A DNA stretch of 64,000 bases from Proteus hauseri ATCC 700826 (GTDB taxonomy: Bacteria > Pseudomonadota > Gammaproteobacteria > Enterobacterales > Enterobacteriaceae), in contig NZ_LXEV01000034.1 of the NCBI RefSeq assembly GCF_001654965.1, forward strand, positions 1 through 64,000, written 5' to 3'. The translations under genes were made by a program, and so were the position numbers. This document shows positions 40,625-50,564 of this stretch, piece after piece (position 1 is the stretch's first letter; each line of letters opens with the position of its first letter). The notes below the pieces were generated by a model. It worked only from the letters and a program-made list of their open reading frames with translations. It searched no databases and was not told where the DNA came from.

Positions 40625-43582
40625 TTAATTTGTTTCGATATCAATATGATCTATTGTTTGTGCACCACGAGGTAAAGAAGTTCCTCGGCGCCCACGTTTT
40701 GCTTTAAAGCTCAATAATTCATTCATCGACATCGTTAATTTACGTTTACCAAAATGCAATGTGACTGATGCATTTTCTGGCAATATACGTAACCAAGCAA
40801 CTTTATCTTCGCCACTTGCAGCCTGAGCAGCCGGAATAGAAACCATTTGATTTCCTTTTCCTTTTGCCATTGTTGGTAATTCTGATGCTTCAAAAATAAG
40901 CATTCTGCCACCTTGAGTAATGATCATAATCAGATCACTTGATTCATTATTCAATCGTTGTGGTGGTAATGGTAGCGCATTTTCAGGGAGTGTTAATAAT
41001 GATTTACCAGCTCTATTTTTAGACGTTAAATCTTCAACATGACAAATAAAACCATACCCAGCATCGGATGCCATTAAGACTTTATCAGTACTTTCACCCA
41101 TGATGACATGGCGTAACTGCGCACCTTTTTGAATTTTAAGTCTATCAGTCAGCGTATCACCTTTACTTCGACCTGAAGGTAATGCATCAATATCAACAGT
41201 ATAGCTTTGCCCCGTTGTATCAATTAAATGTACAGGTTGATTACTCATCCCCTCTATTGCATCAAAGTAACCATCGCCAGCTTTAAAGCCAACAGATTCG
41301 GCATCAATATTATGTCCTTTCTGGCAACGGATCAGGCCATTTTCAGACATAATCACCGTCACTGCTTCAGGGTGAAGATGTTTAAGTGGAATGGGTTCAT
41401 CCCCCGCATTACCACTGAAATAGTTAATTTCTTCTGCTTTTAGCACTTCATGTTGACCATCAACCGTAAAGATTAATGCTTCATTTTTCGGTGCTAAAAT
41501 TATTTGCTCAATAACATCACCCTGCTCTTTGCCTAAACTAACTAAGCGAGTGCCACGCCCTTTTTTATTCATTTCATTCAGTTGTTCTGCTGAAATGGCT
41601 AAAATACGGGTTTTATCTGTGATGATAATTAACCAATGTTGATCGTTTTTCTTTTGAGCATCAACTAAGAACGGTTCTAATAATTCAGTATCTTCAGAAA
41701 CAGTTAATAAACCTTTACCTGTTTTATTTTTCGTTTCCATCTCTTCATAAGAGAGAACCGAGCCATAGCCTTCTTTTGTCGCCAGTAAATATTCTTGCCC
41801 CGCACTGCCCGCCAGCATATATTTTACGCTTGCATCAGGTGGGAATGTCAGTTTGCTGGTTAAAGGTTCGCCCTGACTACGCCCCGATGGCATATCCATT
41901 GGGCTTAATGTATAACTTCGTCCTGTTGAATCAAGAAAAAGCACTGGCTGATTGCTCATGCCACGTACAGCACTATGATAGTTGTCACCAGCACGATAAC
42001 TCATCGCACTAGGATCAATATCATGTCCCTTTGCATTACGAACCCAGCCCATTTCAGACAATACGATAGTAATAGGCTCTGATGGCAACATATCCTGTTC
42101 ATTAACCACTTTCGCTTCTTCTTGAGGGCGAATCGGTGAACGTCTGTCATCACCAAACTCTTTTACGTCAGCTTCTATCTCTTTTTTCAATAAGGTATTT
42201 AAACGACGCGGTGAGCCAAGTAACTTTTCAATACTTTCTCTTTCTTTTTCAAGCTCGTCGCTCTCGCCTCTTAGTTTCATCTCTTCAAGTTTGGCTAAGT
42301 GGCGTAAACGCAATTCTAGAATAGCTTCTGCTTGTATATCTGAAAGCTCAAAACGGCGCATTAGCTCTGCTTTTGGCTCATCTTCATGACGAATAATTTC
42401 AATCACTTCATCAATGTTTAGATAAGCAACTAATAAGCCTTTGAGAATTTCTAATCTACGTAGCACTTTTTCTAAGCGATGATTTAAGCGGTTTGTTACT
42501 GTTTGGCGACGATAAACCAACCATTCGTTTAAAATAGTGAGTAAACCTTTTACTGCTGGACGGTTATCTAACCCAATCATATTAAGGTTAACGCGATAAC
42601 TTCTTTCCAAATCAGTATTAACAAACAGATAGAACATCACCTGCTCTAAATCGACACGATTACTGCGAGGAACAATAACTAGTCTTGTTGGATTTTCATG
42701 ATCAGATTCATCGCGTAAATCTTCAACTAAAGGTAGTTTTTTTGCCCGCATTAATGCTGCAATTTGTTCAAGTACTTTTGCGCCAGAAACTTGATGAGGC
42801 AATGCTGTAATCACCGCACAGCCGTCTTCTTTCTGCCAAACTGCTCTCATTCTTACTGAACCACGACCAGTTTTATAAATTTTCTTAATGTCGTCAGGAG
42901 CAGTAATAATTTCAGCTTCAGTTGGATAGTCAGGCCCTTGAACATATTGCATAATGTCAGATAATCCTGCATCTGGATTATCCAATAGCATCACTAATGC
43001 TTGCCCTATTTCACGCGTATTATGTGGCGGAATATCCGTTGCCATCCCGACTGCTATGCCTGTTGTACCATTTAGTACAATATTAGGTAGACGAGCGGGT
43101 AACATTTTTGGCTCTTGCATCGTGCCATCAAAGTTAGGGATCCAATCAACGGTGCCATGCCCTAATTCACTTAATAATGTTTGTGAATATTTGGATAGCC
43201 GAGACTCGGTATATCGCATTGCCGCAAATGATTTTGGATCATCCGGAGCTCCCCAGTTTCCTTGTCCATCAATTAATGGATAACGATAAGAAAAAGGTTG
43301 AGCCATTAGCACCATAGCTTCATAACAAGCACTATCACCATGAGGATGATATTTACCTAACACATCCCCCACTGTACGCGCTGATTTTTTAAATTTTGCA
43401 TTGTTACTTAAACCCAATTCAGACATTGCATAAATAATACGACGCTGAACAGGCTTTAACCCATCACCAATAAAAGGCAATGCACGATCCATAATGACGT
43501 ACATGGAGTAATTGAGATAGGCATTTTCCGTAAACAAGTGGAGCGCTTGGCGCTCTACACCATCATGAGTCAATTCACTCAT
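40625..43582 (-). CDS. parC: Topoisomerase IV subunit A, with tandemly duplicated C-terminal domain
   Basis: 985 residues against 752 in E. coli. ParC cuts and passes DNA with ParE to decatenate chromosomes. The catalytic part (about 1-495) is normal: GLKPVQRR, active-site Y124 in AAMRYTES, quinolone region G82-D83-S84 with E88, i.e. the susceptible form. The C-terminal region then contains two pinwheel domains: copy 1 at about 501-737 and copy 2 at about 738-985. E502-K623 aligns without gaps to E739-K860, offset 237, about 44% identical over the first 89 positions by hand count. Copy 1 begins like E. coli and copy 2 ends like it. It is one uninterrupted frame. Next to parE, 33 nt away. Confidence 0.96.
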   Translation of the reverse strand: MSELTHDGVERQALHLFTENAYLNYSMYVIMDRALPFIGDGLKPVQRRIIYAMSELGLSNNAKFKKSARTVGDVLGKYHPHGDSACYEAMVLMAQPFSYRYPLIDGQGNWGAPDDPKSFAAMRYTESRLSKYSQTLLSELGHGTVDWIPNFDGTMQEPKMLPARLPNIVLNGTTGIAVGMATDIPPHNTREIGQALVMLLDNPDAGLSDIMQYVQGPDYPTEAEIITAPDDIKKIYKTGRGSVRMRAVWQKEDGCAVITALPHQVSGAKVLEQIAALMRAKKLPLVEDLRDESDHENPTRLVIVPRSNRVDLEQVMFYLFVNTDLERSYRVNLNMIGLDNRPAVKGLLTILNEWLVYRRQTVTNRLNHRLEKVLRRLEILKGLLVAYLNIDEVIEIIRHEDEPKAELMRRFELSDIQAEAILELRLRHLAKLEEMKLRGESDELEKERESIEKLLGSPRRLNTLLKKEIEADVKEFGDDRRSPIRPQEEAKVVNEQDMLPSEPITIVLSEMGWVRNAKGHDIDPSAMSYRAGDNYHSAVRGMSNQPVLFLDSTGRSYTLSPMDMPSGRSQGEPLTSKLTFPPDASVKYMLAGSAGQEYLLATKEGYGSVLSYEEMETKNKTGKGLLTVSEDTELLEPFLVDAQKKNDQHWLIIITDKTRILAISAEQLNEMNKKGRGTRLVSLGKEQGDVIEQIILAPKNEALIFTVDGQHEVLKAEEINYFSGNAGDEPIPLKHLHPEAVTVIMSENGLIRCQKGHNIDAESVGFKAGDGYFDAIEGMSNQPVHLIDTTGQSYTVDIDALPSGRSKGDTLTDRLKIQKGAQLRHVIMGESTDKVLMASDAGYGFICHVEDLTSKNRAGKSLLTLPENALPLPPQRLNNESSDLIMIITQGGRMLIFEASELPTMAKGKGNQMVSIPAAQAASGEDKVAWLRILPENASVTLHFGKRKLTMSMNELLSFKAKRGRRGTSLPRGAQTIDHIDIETN

Positions 43583-43615
43583 TCAATATTTTCCTCAGAC
43601 TCTTGTGGTATCCAT

Positions 43616-45511
43616 TTACACTTCGATGTCAACTTCATCGCCTTTTTCTTGCAGCCAATTGCGACGATCTTCAGAGCGTTTTTTCGCCAACAACATATCC
43701 ATCATACCAAGTGTTTCTTGATAATTTTCTTCATCAATAACCAGTTGCACCAAACGGCGCGTATTAGGATCAAGTGTTGTTTCACGTAACTGAATTGGAT
43801 TCATTTCACCCAATCCTTTAAAACGCTGTACGTTTGGCTTTCCTTTTTTACGACTAAGGCGCTGTAAAATGGCATTTTTCTCTGATTCATCAAGGGCATA
43901 ATGAACTTCTTTGCCCAAATCAATACGATAAAGAGGAGGCATTGCCATATAAACATGCCCTTGTTTCACCAATGCTGGGAAGTGTCGAACAAATAGAGCA
44001 CATAACAGTGTGGCGATATGTAAGCCATCGGAGTCCGCATCCGCAAGGATACACACTTTACCGTAGCGTAATTGGCTTAAGTCATCGCTATCAGGATCCA
44101 TACCAATAGCAACTGAAATATCGTGAACCTCTTGTGATGCTAAAACTTCATCAGAAGAGACCTCCCACGTATTTAGGATCTTACCGCGCAACGGCATAAT
44201 TGCCTGATGTTCACGATCACGCGCTTGCTTGGCCGAGCCACCAGCAGAATCCCCTTCGACTAAAAACAGTTCGGTATAACGAAGATCTTGAGAAGTACAA
44301 TCTGCCAATTTGCCTGGTAACGCGGGACCTGACGTTAATTTTTTCCTGACTACTTTTTTCGATGCACGCATACGACGCTGCGCACTACTAATTGCCATCT
44401 CCGCCAGCAATTCACCAACTTGAACATTTTGGTTAAGCCATAAAATAAATGCATTCTTTACAGCATTGGCGACAAATGCACTAGTTTGGCGTGAAGATAA
44501 ACGTTCTTTCGTTTGGCCTGCAAATTGAGGATCTTGCATTTTTACAGATAAGACATAAGCGCAACGTTCCCATGTGTCATCTGCTGTTAATTTAACGCCT
44601 CTTGGTAGCAAGTTACGAAACTCACAAAATTCACGCATTGCATCCAACACACCTTGGCGCAAACCATTAACGTGAGTCCCTCCTTGTACTGTTGGAATTA
44701 AGTTAACATAGCTCTCTGTGAGTAAATCCCCACCTTCTGGTAGCCAAAGCATTGACCACTCAACAGCTTCGTTATCACTTTCAAATTTTCCAGTAAAAGG
44801 CTCTTCGGGTAGACGAATAAATTCGGCGACAGCTTCACATAAATAGTCAGTTAGTCCATCGGCATAGCACCAGTTTTCTTGCGTATTGTTAACTTTATCG
44901 ACAAAAGAAACACTAACGCCAGGGCAAAGTACCGCTTTAGCTTTTAAGACATGAGCTAAACTTTTGGTAGAAAAACGAGGAATATCAAAATAAGACACAT
45001 CAGGCCAAAAGTGAACGCTAGTTCCCGTATCACGTTTAGCACAAGTGCCTATTTCATGAAGTTCTTCAACTTTATCGCCATTCTCAAAAGCAATTTGATA
45101 TATTTTGCCATCTCGACGAACTGTAACTTCTATGCGTTTAGATAATGCGTTAACAACGGATATCCCTACTCCATGTAGCCCGCCAGAAAATTGATAGTTT
45201 TTATTAGAAAATTTTCCTCCGGCATGAAGGTGAGCTAGGATCAGCTCAATAGCAGAAACCTTTAATTCTGGATGGATATCGACAGGCATTCCTCGCCCGT
45301 TATCAATAACCTCGATAGATTGGTCGCCATATAAAATGACATCGACCTTCGTTGCGTGTCCCGCAAGCGCCTCGTCCACGCTATTGTCTATCACTTCCTG
45401 TGCCAAGTGGTTCGGTCTAGTTGTATCCGTGTACATGCCAGGACGGCGGCGTACTGGCTCTAGACCATTTAGAACCTCAATATCCTTTGCATTATAACTT
45501 GATTGAGTCAT
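43616..45511 (-). CDS. parE: Topoisomerase IV subunit B
   Basis: 631 residues (E. coli 630). The GHKL ATPase domain has EVIDNSVDEALAGHA and the GGKFSNKNYQFSGGLHGVG lid. The TOPRIM domain has LVEGDSAGGSAKQ and ILADADSDGLHI; the ParE-type end has RFKGLGEMNP. It provides ATP-driven strand passage with ParC. It is on the same strand as parC with a 33-nt gap, unlike E. coli, where qseBC-region genes intervene; this makes an operon likely here. Confidence 0.97.
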   Translation of the reverse strand: MTQSSYNAKDIEVLNGLEPVRRRPGMYTDTTRPNHLAQEVIDNSVDEALAGHATKVDVILYGDQSIEVIDNGRGMPVDIHPELKVSAIELILAHLHAGGKFSNKNYQFSGGLHGVGISVVNALSKRIEVTVRRDGKIYQIAFENGDKVEELHEIGTCAKRDTGTSVHFWPDVSYFDIPRFSTKSLAHVLKAKAVLCPGVSVSFVDKVNNTQENWCYADGLTDYLCEAVAEFIRLPEEPFTGKFESDNEAVEWSMLWLPEGGDLLTESYVNLIPTVQGGTHVNGLRQGVLDAMREFCEFRNLLPRGVKLTADDTWERCAYVLSVKMQDPQFAGQTKERLSSRQTSAFVANAVKNAFILWLNQNVQVGELLAEMAISSAQRRMRASKKVVRKKLTSGPALPGKLADCTSQDLRYTELFLVEGDSAGGSAKQARDREHQAIMPLRGKILNTWEVSSDEVLASQEVHDISVAIGMDPDSDDLSQLRYGKVCILADADSDGLHIATLLCALFVRHFPALVKQGHVYMAMPPLYRIDLGKEVHYALDESEKNAILQRLSRKKGKPNVQRFKGLGEMNPIQLRETTLDPNTRRLVQLVIDEENYQETLGMMDMLLAKKRSEDRRNWLQEKGDEVDIEV

Positions 45512-45634
45512 TGTATTAATCTGCGGTTCGCTGTTTGAAAATACTGTTTATAATAACAGGTGTTAGCGGCAATATGATATTAATTTTCGGATAGATGCAT
45601 CAACCTATCTTTTACAGGTTAATCGACCGAAAGG

Positions 45635-46210
45635 CTAAATTATCTTTAAAAACTGAATAATTTGTGGAAAAAAACGCTCAAAACCAACAAAGGCGTGGTT
45701 TCCTTCCGATTCTATGGTTTGCCGACATGCGCCAAGATATGAAACCGCTTGACGATAATCAAGTATTTCATCTCCGGTTTGTTGAAGCAACCAAATAAGT
45801 TCAGGTGAGATAATCGAGGGGATACGTAATGCGAGCAATTCATCCATATGATAAGGCTCTAATCTATATTTTTGATTTGTATATGGATTTTCGTTATCAC
45901 CAAGAAAATTTTGCAGTAAATCAAAAGGACGAATGGCTGGATTAACAACAACGGCAGGTAAATGAAACCGTTGAGATAACCAAATAGAAAGATATCCACC
46001 CAATGATGACCCCACTAATCCTAACTTATCATCGGCATTTTCTTTTATTAATGCCTCGATCAACTCAGCCGCTTCTTGAGGATAAGGGGGGAGTTGGGGG
46101 ATCAATAATTCAATTTTAGGGTGAGTTATCGTTAGCCAATGGCGAAATGCTTGCGCCTTAGCTGATTTAGGTGAGCTATTGAATCCGTGCAAATACAAAA
46201 TACGAGGCAT
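45635..46210 (-). CDS. yqiA: Esterase YqiA (alpha/beta hydrolase)
   Basis: 191 residues (E. coli 193). LYLHGFNSSPKSAKA near the start forms the oxyanion region. The nucleophile elbow is GSSLGGYLS and the catalytic His lies in EGNHAFVGFER near the C-terminus. An esterase of short acyl substrates with unknown physiological target. It lies between cpdA and parE, as in E. coli, 3 nt after cpdA. Confidence 0.93.
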   Translation of the reverse strand: MPRILYLHGFNSSPKSAKAQAFRHWLTITHPKIELLIPQLPPYPQEAAELIEALIKENADDKLGLVGSSLGGYLSIWLSQRFHLPAVVVNPAIRPFDLLQNFLGDNENPYTNQKYRLEPYHMDELLALRIPSIISPELIWLLQQTGDEILDYRQAVSYLGACRQTIESEGNHAFVGFERFFPQIIQFLKII

Positions 46211-46213
46211 AAC

Positions 46214-47048
46214 TTAGTAGCCATCTGCATCAAGATCGGGGCAAAATTCAGTCCCCTTCAGACGATAAACTTGAGTTTCTATTTTTCCTTTTTCATCAGG
46301 TGAAAGAGATAATTCGAGATAGCGCCAGCCCGGAGATACTGTATCTAACGTGAAATTAGTGCAATGAGGGCGAAATTGAATGCATGTTGAAGGCGTTGCC
46401 AATAAACGAATACCATTCCACATTTCATCCATTTCCTGATGAATATGACCACAAAGCATCATTTTCACTTGAGAATGCCCTTTTAAGCGATCAGAAAGCG
46501 CCTGAGAATTTCTTAAACTATGTTGGTCTAACCAGGTACAACCGGATGCCATTGGATGATGATGCAGTAAAATAACTGTATCTCTTTGCTTATTACTTTC
46601 AAGACAACGAGTTAGCCAATCTAGTTGACAATCCGATAGTTCACCATGAGGAACACCTTGGATTTGGCTGTCTAACAACAATACTTGCCAATTTTCGCCT
46701 ATAACCACTTGTTTTGCCGACAAAATACCCGCTTGATTTAAAGCGTCAATCATCGCTGGTTGATAGTCATGATTACCCGGCAACCAAACACAAGGTGGTG
46801 TTAAGGTTGCAATGCCCTGCGCAAAATGCTCATAAGCTTCAAAGGTTTGGTCTTGAACTAAATCACCTGTAGCGACAATCAGATCAACCTCTAATCCTTG
46901 CTCTCTAATCGCGTTTAATACCGCGTGATAACTGCGATAGGTATTAATGCCCAGCAGTTTCCACATTAGCAAAGAGGTGGGTATCTGTAATTTGTAAGAT
47001 TCTTACGGTGTTTTTCTGCGTCACCGACAATTCAAGCTGGCTTTCCAA
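46214..47048 (-). pseudogene. cpdA: 3',5'-cyclic-AMP phosphodiesterase, gene interrupted by a frameshift
   Basis: Icc/CpdA hydrolyses cAMP and tunes CRP signalling. The N-terminal part starts at TTG 47048 (AAGGAAA upstream) and reads LESQLELS ... VRILQITDTHLFANV. After GTG 46964-46962 this frame soon hits TAA. The family sequence resumes in another frame as KLLGINTYRSYHAVL and continues to the end: GDLVQDQ, LPGNHDYQP, LLHHHPMASG, CGHIHQE. Compared with the remembered E. coli protein, 2 or 5 nt are missing near 46960. The N-terminal metal ligands (DTH) are thus cut from the rest. It may be a true loss or a sequence error. The larger frame alone (from ATG 46972) lacks the first metal motif. Confidence 0.85.
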
Positions 47049-47198
47049 AAGGTTTCCTTGTTTCACTTTCAATAGCTGTATTTTAACGCGTTTTCGTATT
47101 AAAAATCTGCTAACCACTACACATTTCAAAAGATTACTGAGAAATATTCTCGCTCTCAATCATTCTTTTTGCACTTCATTTTATCATTTAATTCATTT

Positions 47199-47227
47199 TA
47201 TATCGTACACTTAACGATAATTGTCAA
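47199..47227 (-). promoter_or_regulatory. Putative promoter upstream of cpdA
   Basis: On the minus strand TTGACA (47227-47222), 17 bp, then GATATA (47204-47199). It lies in the gap left by the missing yqiB, between nudF and cpdA, so cpdA-yqiA may have their own transcript. Confidence 0.5.
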
Positions 47228-47283
47228 TTTTAATACACCTTTTGGAATACATGCTAAAACACATAACTGCACTTATTAATAAA

Positions 47284-47919
47284 TCAACATTCAGCCCAGC
47301 GTTTTCTTAACACAACATGGTGAAGTTGTAACCACTGAAGCGCAATAACGGATGCTGCATTATCAATAGTTCCATCTTCTACCCACTGATACGCTTGTTC
47401 TCTGCTCACAACATGAACCCGAATATCTTCATTTTCACAGGCTAATCCATGTATACCTTTCGCGGTTGTAGCATCAACTTCGCCCACATACACATGCATT
47501 CTTTCGCTTGTACCGCCAGGACTGGAAAGATAACTAATAATAGGTTCACAACGCGCAACATCAACACCCGCTTCTTCTTGAGCTTCTCGTCTTACAACAT
47601 CTTCTGGGCTTTCGCCTTTTTCTACCATGCCCGCAATCACTTCTAATAACCACGGGGTTTCGCTAGTTTCATAAGCAGGGATACGAATTTGTTCAATTAA
47701 TACAACTTCGTCACGTAGTGGATCATAAGGCAGTAATACCCCAGCATGACCACGTTCAAACACTTCTCGTTTAACCTCTTCACTCCACCCTCCTTCAAAA
47801 AGGCGATGTTTAAAGCGATATTCAGTTAGTCGAAAAAAACCTTTATATAAATCTCGTTTACTTAAAAGTTTCACATCATCACGAGAGTATAAAAATGGTA
47901 TATTTTCCTTTTTCTTCAT
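47284..47919 (-). CDS. nudF: ADP-ribose pyrophosphatase NudF
   Basis: A 211-residue Nudix enzyme that hydrolyses ADP-ribose to AMP and ribose 5-phosphate. The Nudix box is in GMVEKGESPEDVVRREAQEEAGV. Other blocks are YRFKHRLFEGG, GHAGVLLPYDP, ETPWLLEVIAG and GLACENEDIRVHVVSREQAY. It is transcribed divergently from tolC. In E. coli it is followed by yqiB; here 235 nt of non-coding DNA lead to cpdA. Confidence 0.95.
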   Translation of the reverse strand: MKKKENIPFLYSRDDVKLLSKRDLYKGFFRLTEYRFKHRLFEGGWSEEVKREVFERGHAGVLLPYDPLRDEVVLIEQIRIPAYETSETPWLLEVIAGMVEKGESPEDVVRREAQEEAGVDVARCEPIISYLSSPGGTSERMHVYVGEVDATTAKGIHGLACENEDIRVHVVSREQAYQWVEDGTIDNAASVIALQWLQLHHVVLRKRWAEC

Positions 47920-48027
47920 ACAATATTCCTTAAGTTATCTTTAAGACTCTTTTTATTGCTTACGTTTAATACAGATTTAAAGAAATTTACCGACAAATCA
48001 TGTAAGGTTAATCTAAAATAAAAGGAT

Positions 48028-48073
48028 ATGGCACAAATGGCTACCCCTAGTTAGGGAAACAATCTGCTAGAAT
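48028..48073 (+). promoter_or_regulatory. Candidate mar/sox/rob box and -10 of tolC
   Basis: ATGGCACAAATGGCTACCC (48028-48046) fits the marbox consensus AYnGCACnnWnnRYYAAAY except at two of the AAA positions. A TAGAAT -10-like hexamer follows at 48068-48073, so the box would overlap the -35 region (class II type). E. coli tolC is activated by MarA/SoxS/Rob through a similar box. This is consensus matching only. Confidence 0.45.
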
Positions 48074-48132
48074 TATCCCAATTAAAGATTAACAGAGGCA
48101 ACTCAGCGAAACTGTTGCAACAAGGAATTAAA

Positions 48133-49527
48133 ATGAAAAAACTGCTTTCTCTTTTGGTCGCGATGAGTTTGGCAGGATTCAGCACTGCAAGTCAGGCTGA
48201 GGATCTGCTTCAAGTTTATCAAAAAGCAAAGGACAGTAACCCTGAGTTACGTAAGTCATTAGCTGAACGCAATCAAGCTTTTGAGAAAATTAATGAAGCG
48301 CGTAGCCCATTATTACCACAATTGGGATTAGGCGCTTCTGTAGGTTATAAAAGTGGCTATCGCGATAATAACAATACCGAGTCAAACTCTCTTGGTGCTA
48401 ATTTAACGCTCACTCAGACAGTGTTTAATATGTCTTTATGGCGTCAACTTAATCTGCAAGAAAAAACAGCGGGTATAAGCGATGTTACTTATCAAACTAG
48501 CCAACAACAGCTGATTTTAGATACCGCAACGGCGTATTTTAATGTGCTACGTGCAATAGATTCTTTATCATTTATTGAAGCACAAAAAGAACAAGTTTAT
48601 CGCCAATTAGATCAAACAACTCAACGTTTTAACGTAGGTTTAGTTGCAATTACTGACGTCCAAAATGCGCGTGCAAACTACGATAGCGTACTGGCACAAG
48701 AAGTTGCTGGTCGTAACGAATTAGATAATGCATTAGAAAAACTGCGCCAAGTCAGCGGTATTTACTATATCAATCTTGCATCACTAAACATTAGTCGTTT
48801 TTCAACCACACCACCTGATTCAATTGAAAAACTGTTAAAAGATGCAGAAGAACGTAATTTAAGCTTATTAAGTGCTCGTTTAGGTCAAGATTTAGCCCGC
48901 GAGAATATTCGTTTAGCGCAATCAGGTCACTTACCAACGGTTGATTTAAATGCCTCTACTGGCGTTTCTAATGACCACAGCCACGGTAGTGGATTACCAC
49001 CAGCAAGCCAAAGTAGCCGTAATAGCTACACTGGACAAAACAGTATAGGTTTGTCTTTAAGCATTCCGTTATACACTGGTGGCAGAACAAGTTCACAAGT
49101 TGAACAAGCTCAATATGGCTTTACCAGTGCAAGTGAACAATTAGAATCTGTTTACCGCACTATCGTGCAAATTGCGCGTTCTTCTTACAACAATATTTCT
49201 GCATCAATCAGTAGTATTAAAGCTTATCAACAAGTTGTTGTTTCGGCGCAAAGCTCATTAGATGCGACTGAAGCAGGCTATCAAGTAGGTACTCGTACTA
49301 TTGTTGATGTACTGAATGCAACAACTACGCTTTACGATGCAAAACAAAAACTATCAAGCGCTCGTTATGATTATTTAATTAACCAATTAAATATTCAGTA
49401 TGCTCGCGGTACGCTAAACGAGAGTGATTTAATCCAATTAAATAATGCATTGGGTCAAGAAGTTTCAACTTCGCCGGATAATATTATTCGTAACTTAACT
49501 AGCCCTACAATTAATCCGGCGCCTTAA
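48133..49527 (+). CDS. tolC: Outer membrane efflux channel TolC
   Basis: 464 residues from MKKLLSLLVAM, with a signal peptide of about 22 residues (SQA|EDLL). It forms the trimeric tunnel for RND/ABC efflux pumps and type I secretion. The internal repeat of outer-membrane-efflux domains is visible: LLQVYQKAKDSNPELRKSLAERNQ in the first half, the AITDVQNARANYD turn, and the second-half counterpart VGTRTIVDVLNATTTLYDAKQ. Six codons of in-frame upstream sequence precede the ATG; AAGGAA before it supports this start. Confidence 0.96.
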   Translation: MKKLLSLLVAMSLAGFSTASQAEDLLQVYQKAKDSNPELRKSLAERNQAFEKINEARSPLLPQLGLGASVGYKSGYRDNNNTESNSLGANLTLTQTVFNMSLWRQLNLQEKTAGISDVTYQTSQQQLILDTATAYFNVLRAIDSLSFIEAQKEQVYRQLDQTTQRFNVGLVAITDVQNARANYDSVLAQEVAGRNELDNALEKLRQVSGIYYINLASLNISRFSTTPPDSIEKLLKDAEERNLSLLSARLGQDLARENIRLAQSGHLPTVDLNASTGVSNDHSHGSGLPPASQSSRNSYTGQNSIGLSLSIPLYTGGRTSSQVEQAQYGFTSASEQLESVYRTIVQIARSSYNNISASISSIKAYQQVVVSAQSSLDATEAGYQVGTRTIVDVLNATTTLYDAKQKLSSARYDYLINQLNIQYARGTLNESDLIQLNNALGQEVSTSPDNIIRNLTSPTINPAP

Positions 49528-49559
49528 GTTAACGCCCTTTTAACGGGTTAAAAATAACA

Positions 49560-49596
49560 AACCGCTTTCAGTTATATGCTGATAAGCGGTTTTTTA
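49560..49596 (+). terminator. Terminator after tolC
   Basis: AACCGCTTTCAG / CTGATAAGCGGTT with a one-base bulge, followed by TTTTTT. It lies 33 nt after the tolC stop. The remaining 255 nt up to ygiB show no further gene. Confidence 0.75.
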
Positions 49597-49851
49597 CTTT
49601 AATTTTTACGATAGTACTTTTCATGTTTTACGATAGTATTTTTCCATTTGTATTAAACTAAACCTCTAAAAAAATTAACGACAATAGTTTTGAAAATAGA
49701 GAACTCTGCTGATTTCTTCTGTCTCAACCTTATAAAGATCACAATTTTTCTGTTATCCCTTGTGATAAGGTGTTTCTTATTTATTTTATAAACTATTTAA
49801 CCTATCCTAGCTTTTATTTTGAACGTTTTACTTTTAATGGATCTTACCAAT

Positions 49852-50559
49852 ATGCCAATGAAACGTACCAAATCGATTAATCGTGATGCTTTTCGTAAAG
49901 CATTTCGTCCTTATCGCCTTGCGCCCGTCGCTATCGCAATCACAGCTGTGTTCGCTCTTTCTGGATGTGAAGAGAGTGATGAAACAGTTTCACTGTATAT
50001 GAATGCACAAGAATGTGCGCAAGCTAATCCGTCACAAGCTGCCCAGTGTGAAGACTCTTATCGCACAGCATTACAAGAAGCTCAGCGTACTGCGCCTAAA
50101 TATGCGACGCTTGAAGACTGTGTAGCAGAATTCGGTGACGCACAGTGTACACAAACTGCATCAATTGACGGTCAACCTGTTAGTACTGAAAATGCCAATA
50201 ATCTCAATCCAGATAATACTCAAATGGCACAGGCTAACTCAGGTGGCAGCTTCTTTATGCCATTAATGGCAGGTTATATGATGGGTCGAATGATGGGCGG
50301 TGGCGCTTCACAACCACTCTTTAGCTCACGTAACCCAACAAGCCCTGCTAATGGTAAATTTGTTGATGCAACCGGCCGTAATTATGGCCCAGCTGTCGGT
50401 GGTCGCCAAATGGATGTACCAAAAACCGCAATGACGCCAAAACCTTCGACAACCTCTACAGTGACTCGTGGTGGTTTCGGCAATACAGTTTCGAGACAAG
50501 CGGCAACCAATAATAACCGCAGCTCTACGGGTTCATCCTCCTATCGTTCAGGTGGCTAA
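49852..50559 (+). CDS. ygiB: DUF1190 lipoprotein YgiB
   Basis: 235 residues from MPMKRTKS. The N-terminus is basic, followed by a hydrophobic run and the lipobox-like LSGC, so the mature protein probably starts at that Cys. Family blocks are [55 protein letters not shown] and TVTRGGFG, ending in a Ser-rich tail. Function unknown; in E. coli it is linked to ygiC downstream of tolC. The start could also be ATG 49858 (as in E. coli MKRTKS) or an upstream TTG at 49819. Five nucleotides from ygiC. Confidence 0.9.
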   Translation: MPMKRTKSINRDAFRKAFRPYRLAPVAIAITAVFALSGCEESDETVSLYMNAQECAQANPSQAAQCEDSYRTALQEAQRTAPKYATLEDCVAEFGDAQCTQTASIDGQPVSTENANNLNPDNTQMAQANSGGSFFMPLMAGYMMGRMMGGGASQPLFSSRNPTSPANGKFVDATGRNYGPAVGGRQMDVPKTAMTPKPSTTSTVTRGGFGNTVSRQAATNNNRSSTGSSSYRSGG

Positions 50560-50564
50560 TAACC

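Noticed and set aside
40625-43582. Assembly artefact as the cause of the long ParC.
   Set aside because: The two C-terminal copies differ at more than half their residues, so they cannot be a recent misjoin of identical reads. Read data would still be a useful check.
43321-43582. Quinolone-resistance mutation in ParC.
   Set aside because: The region reads [10 protein letters not shown] with Ser at 84 and Glu at 88, the susceptible residues at the positions equivalent to E. coli S80 and E84.
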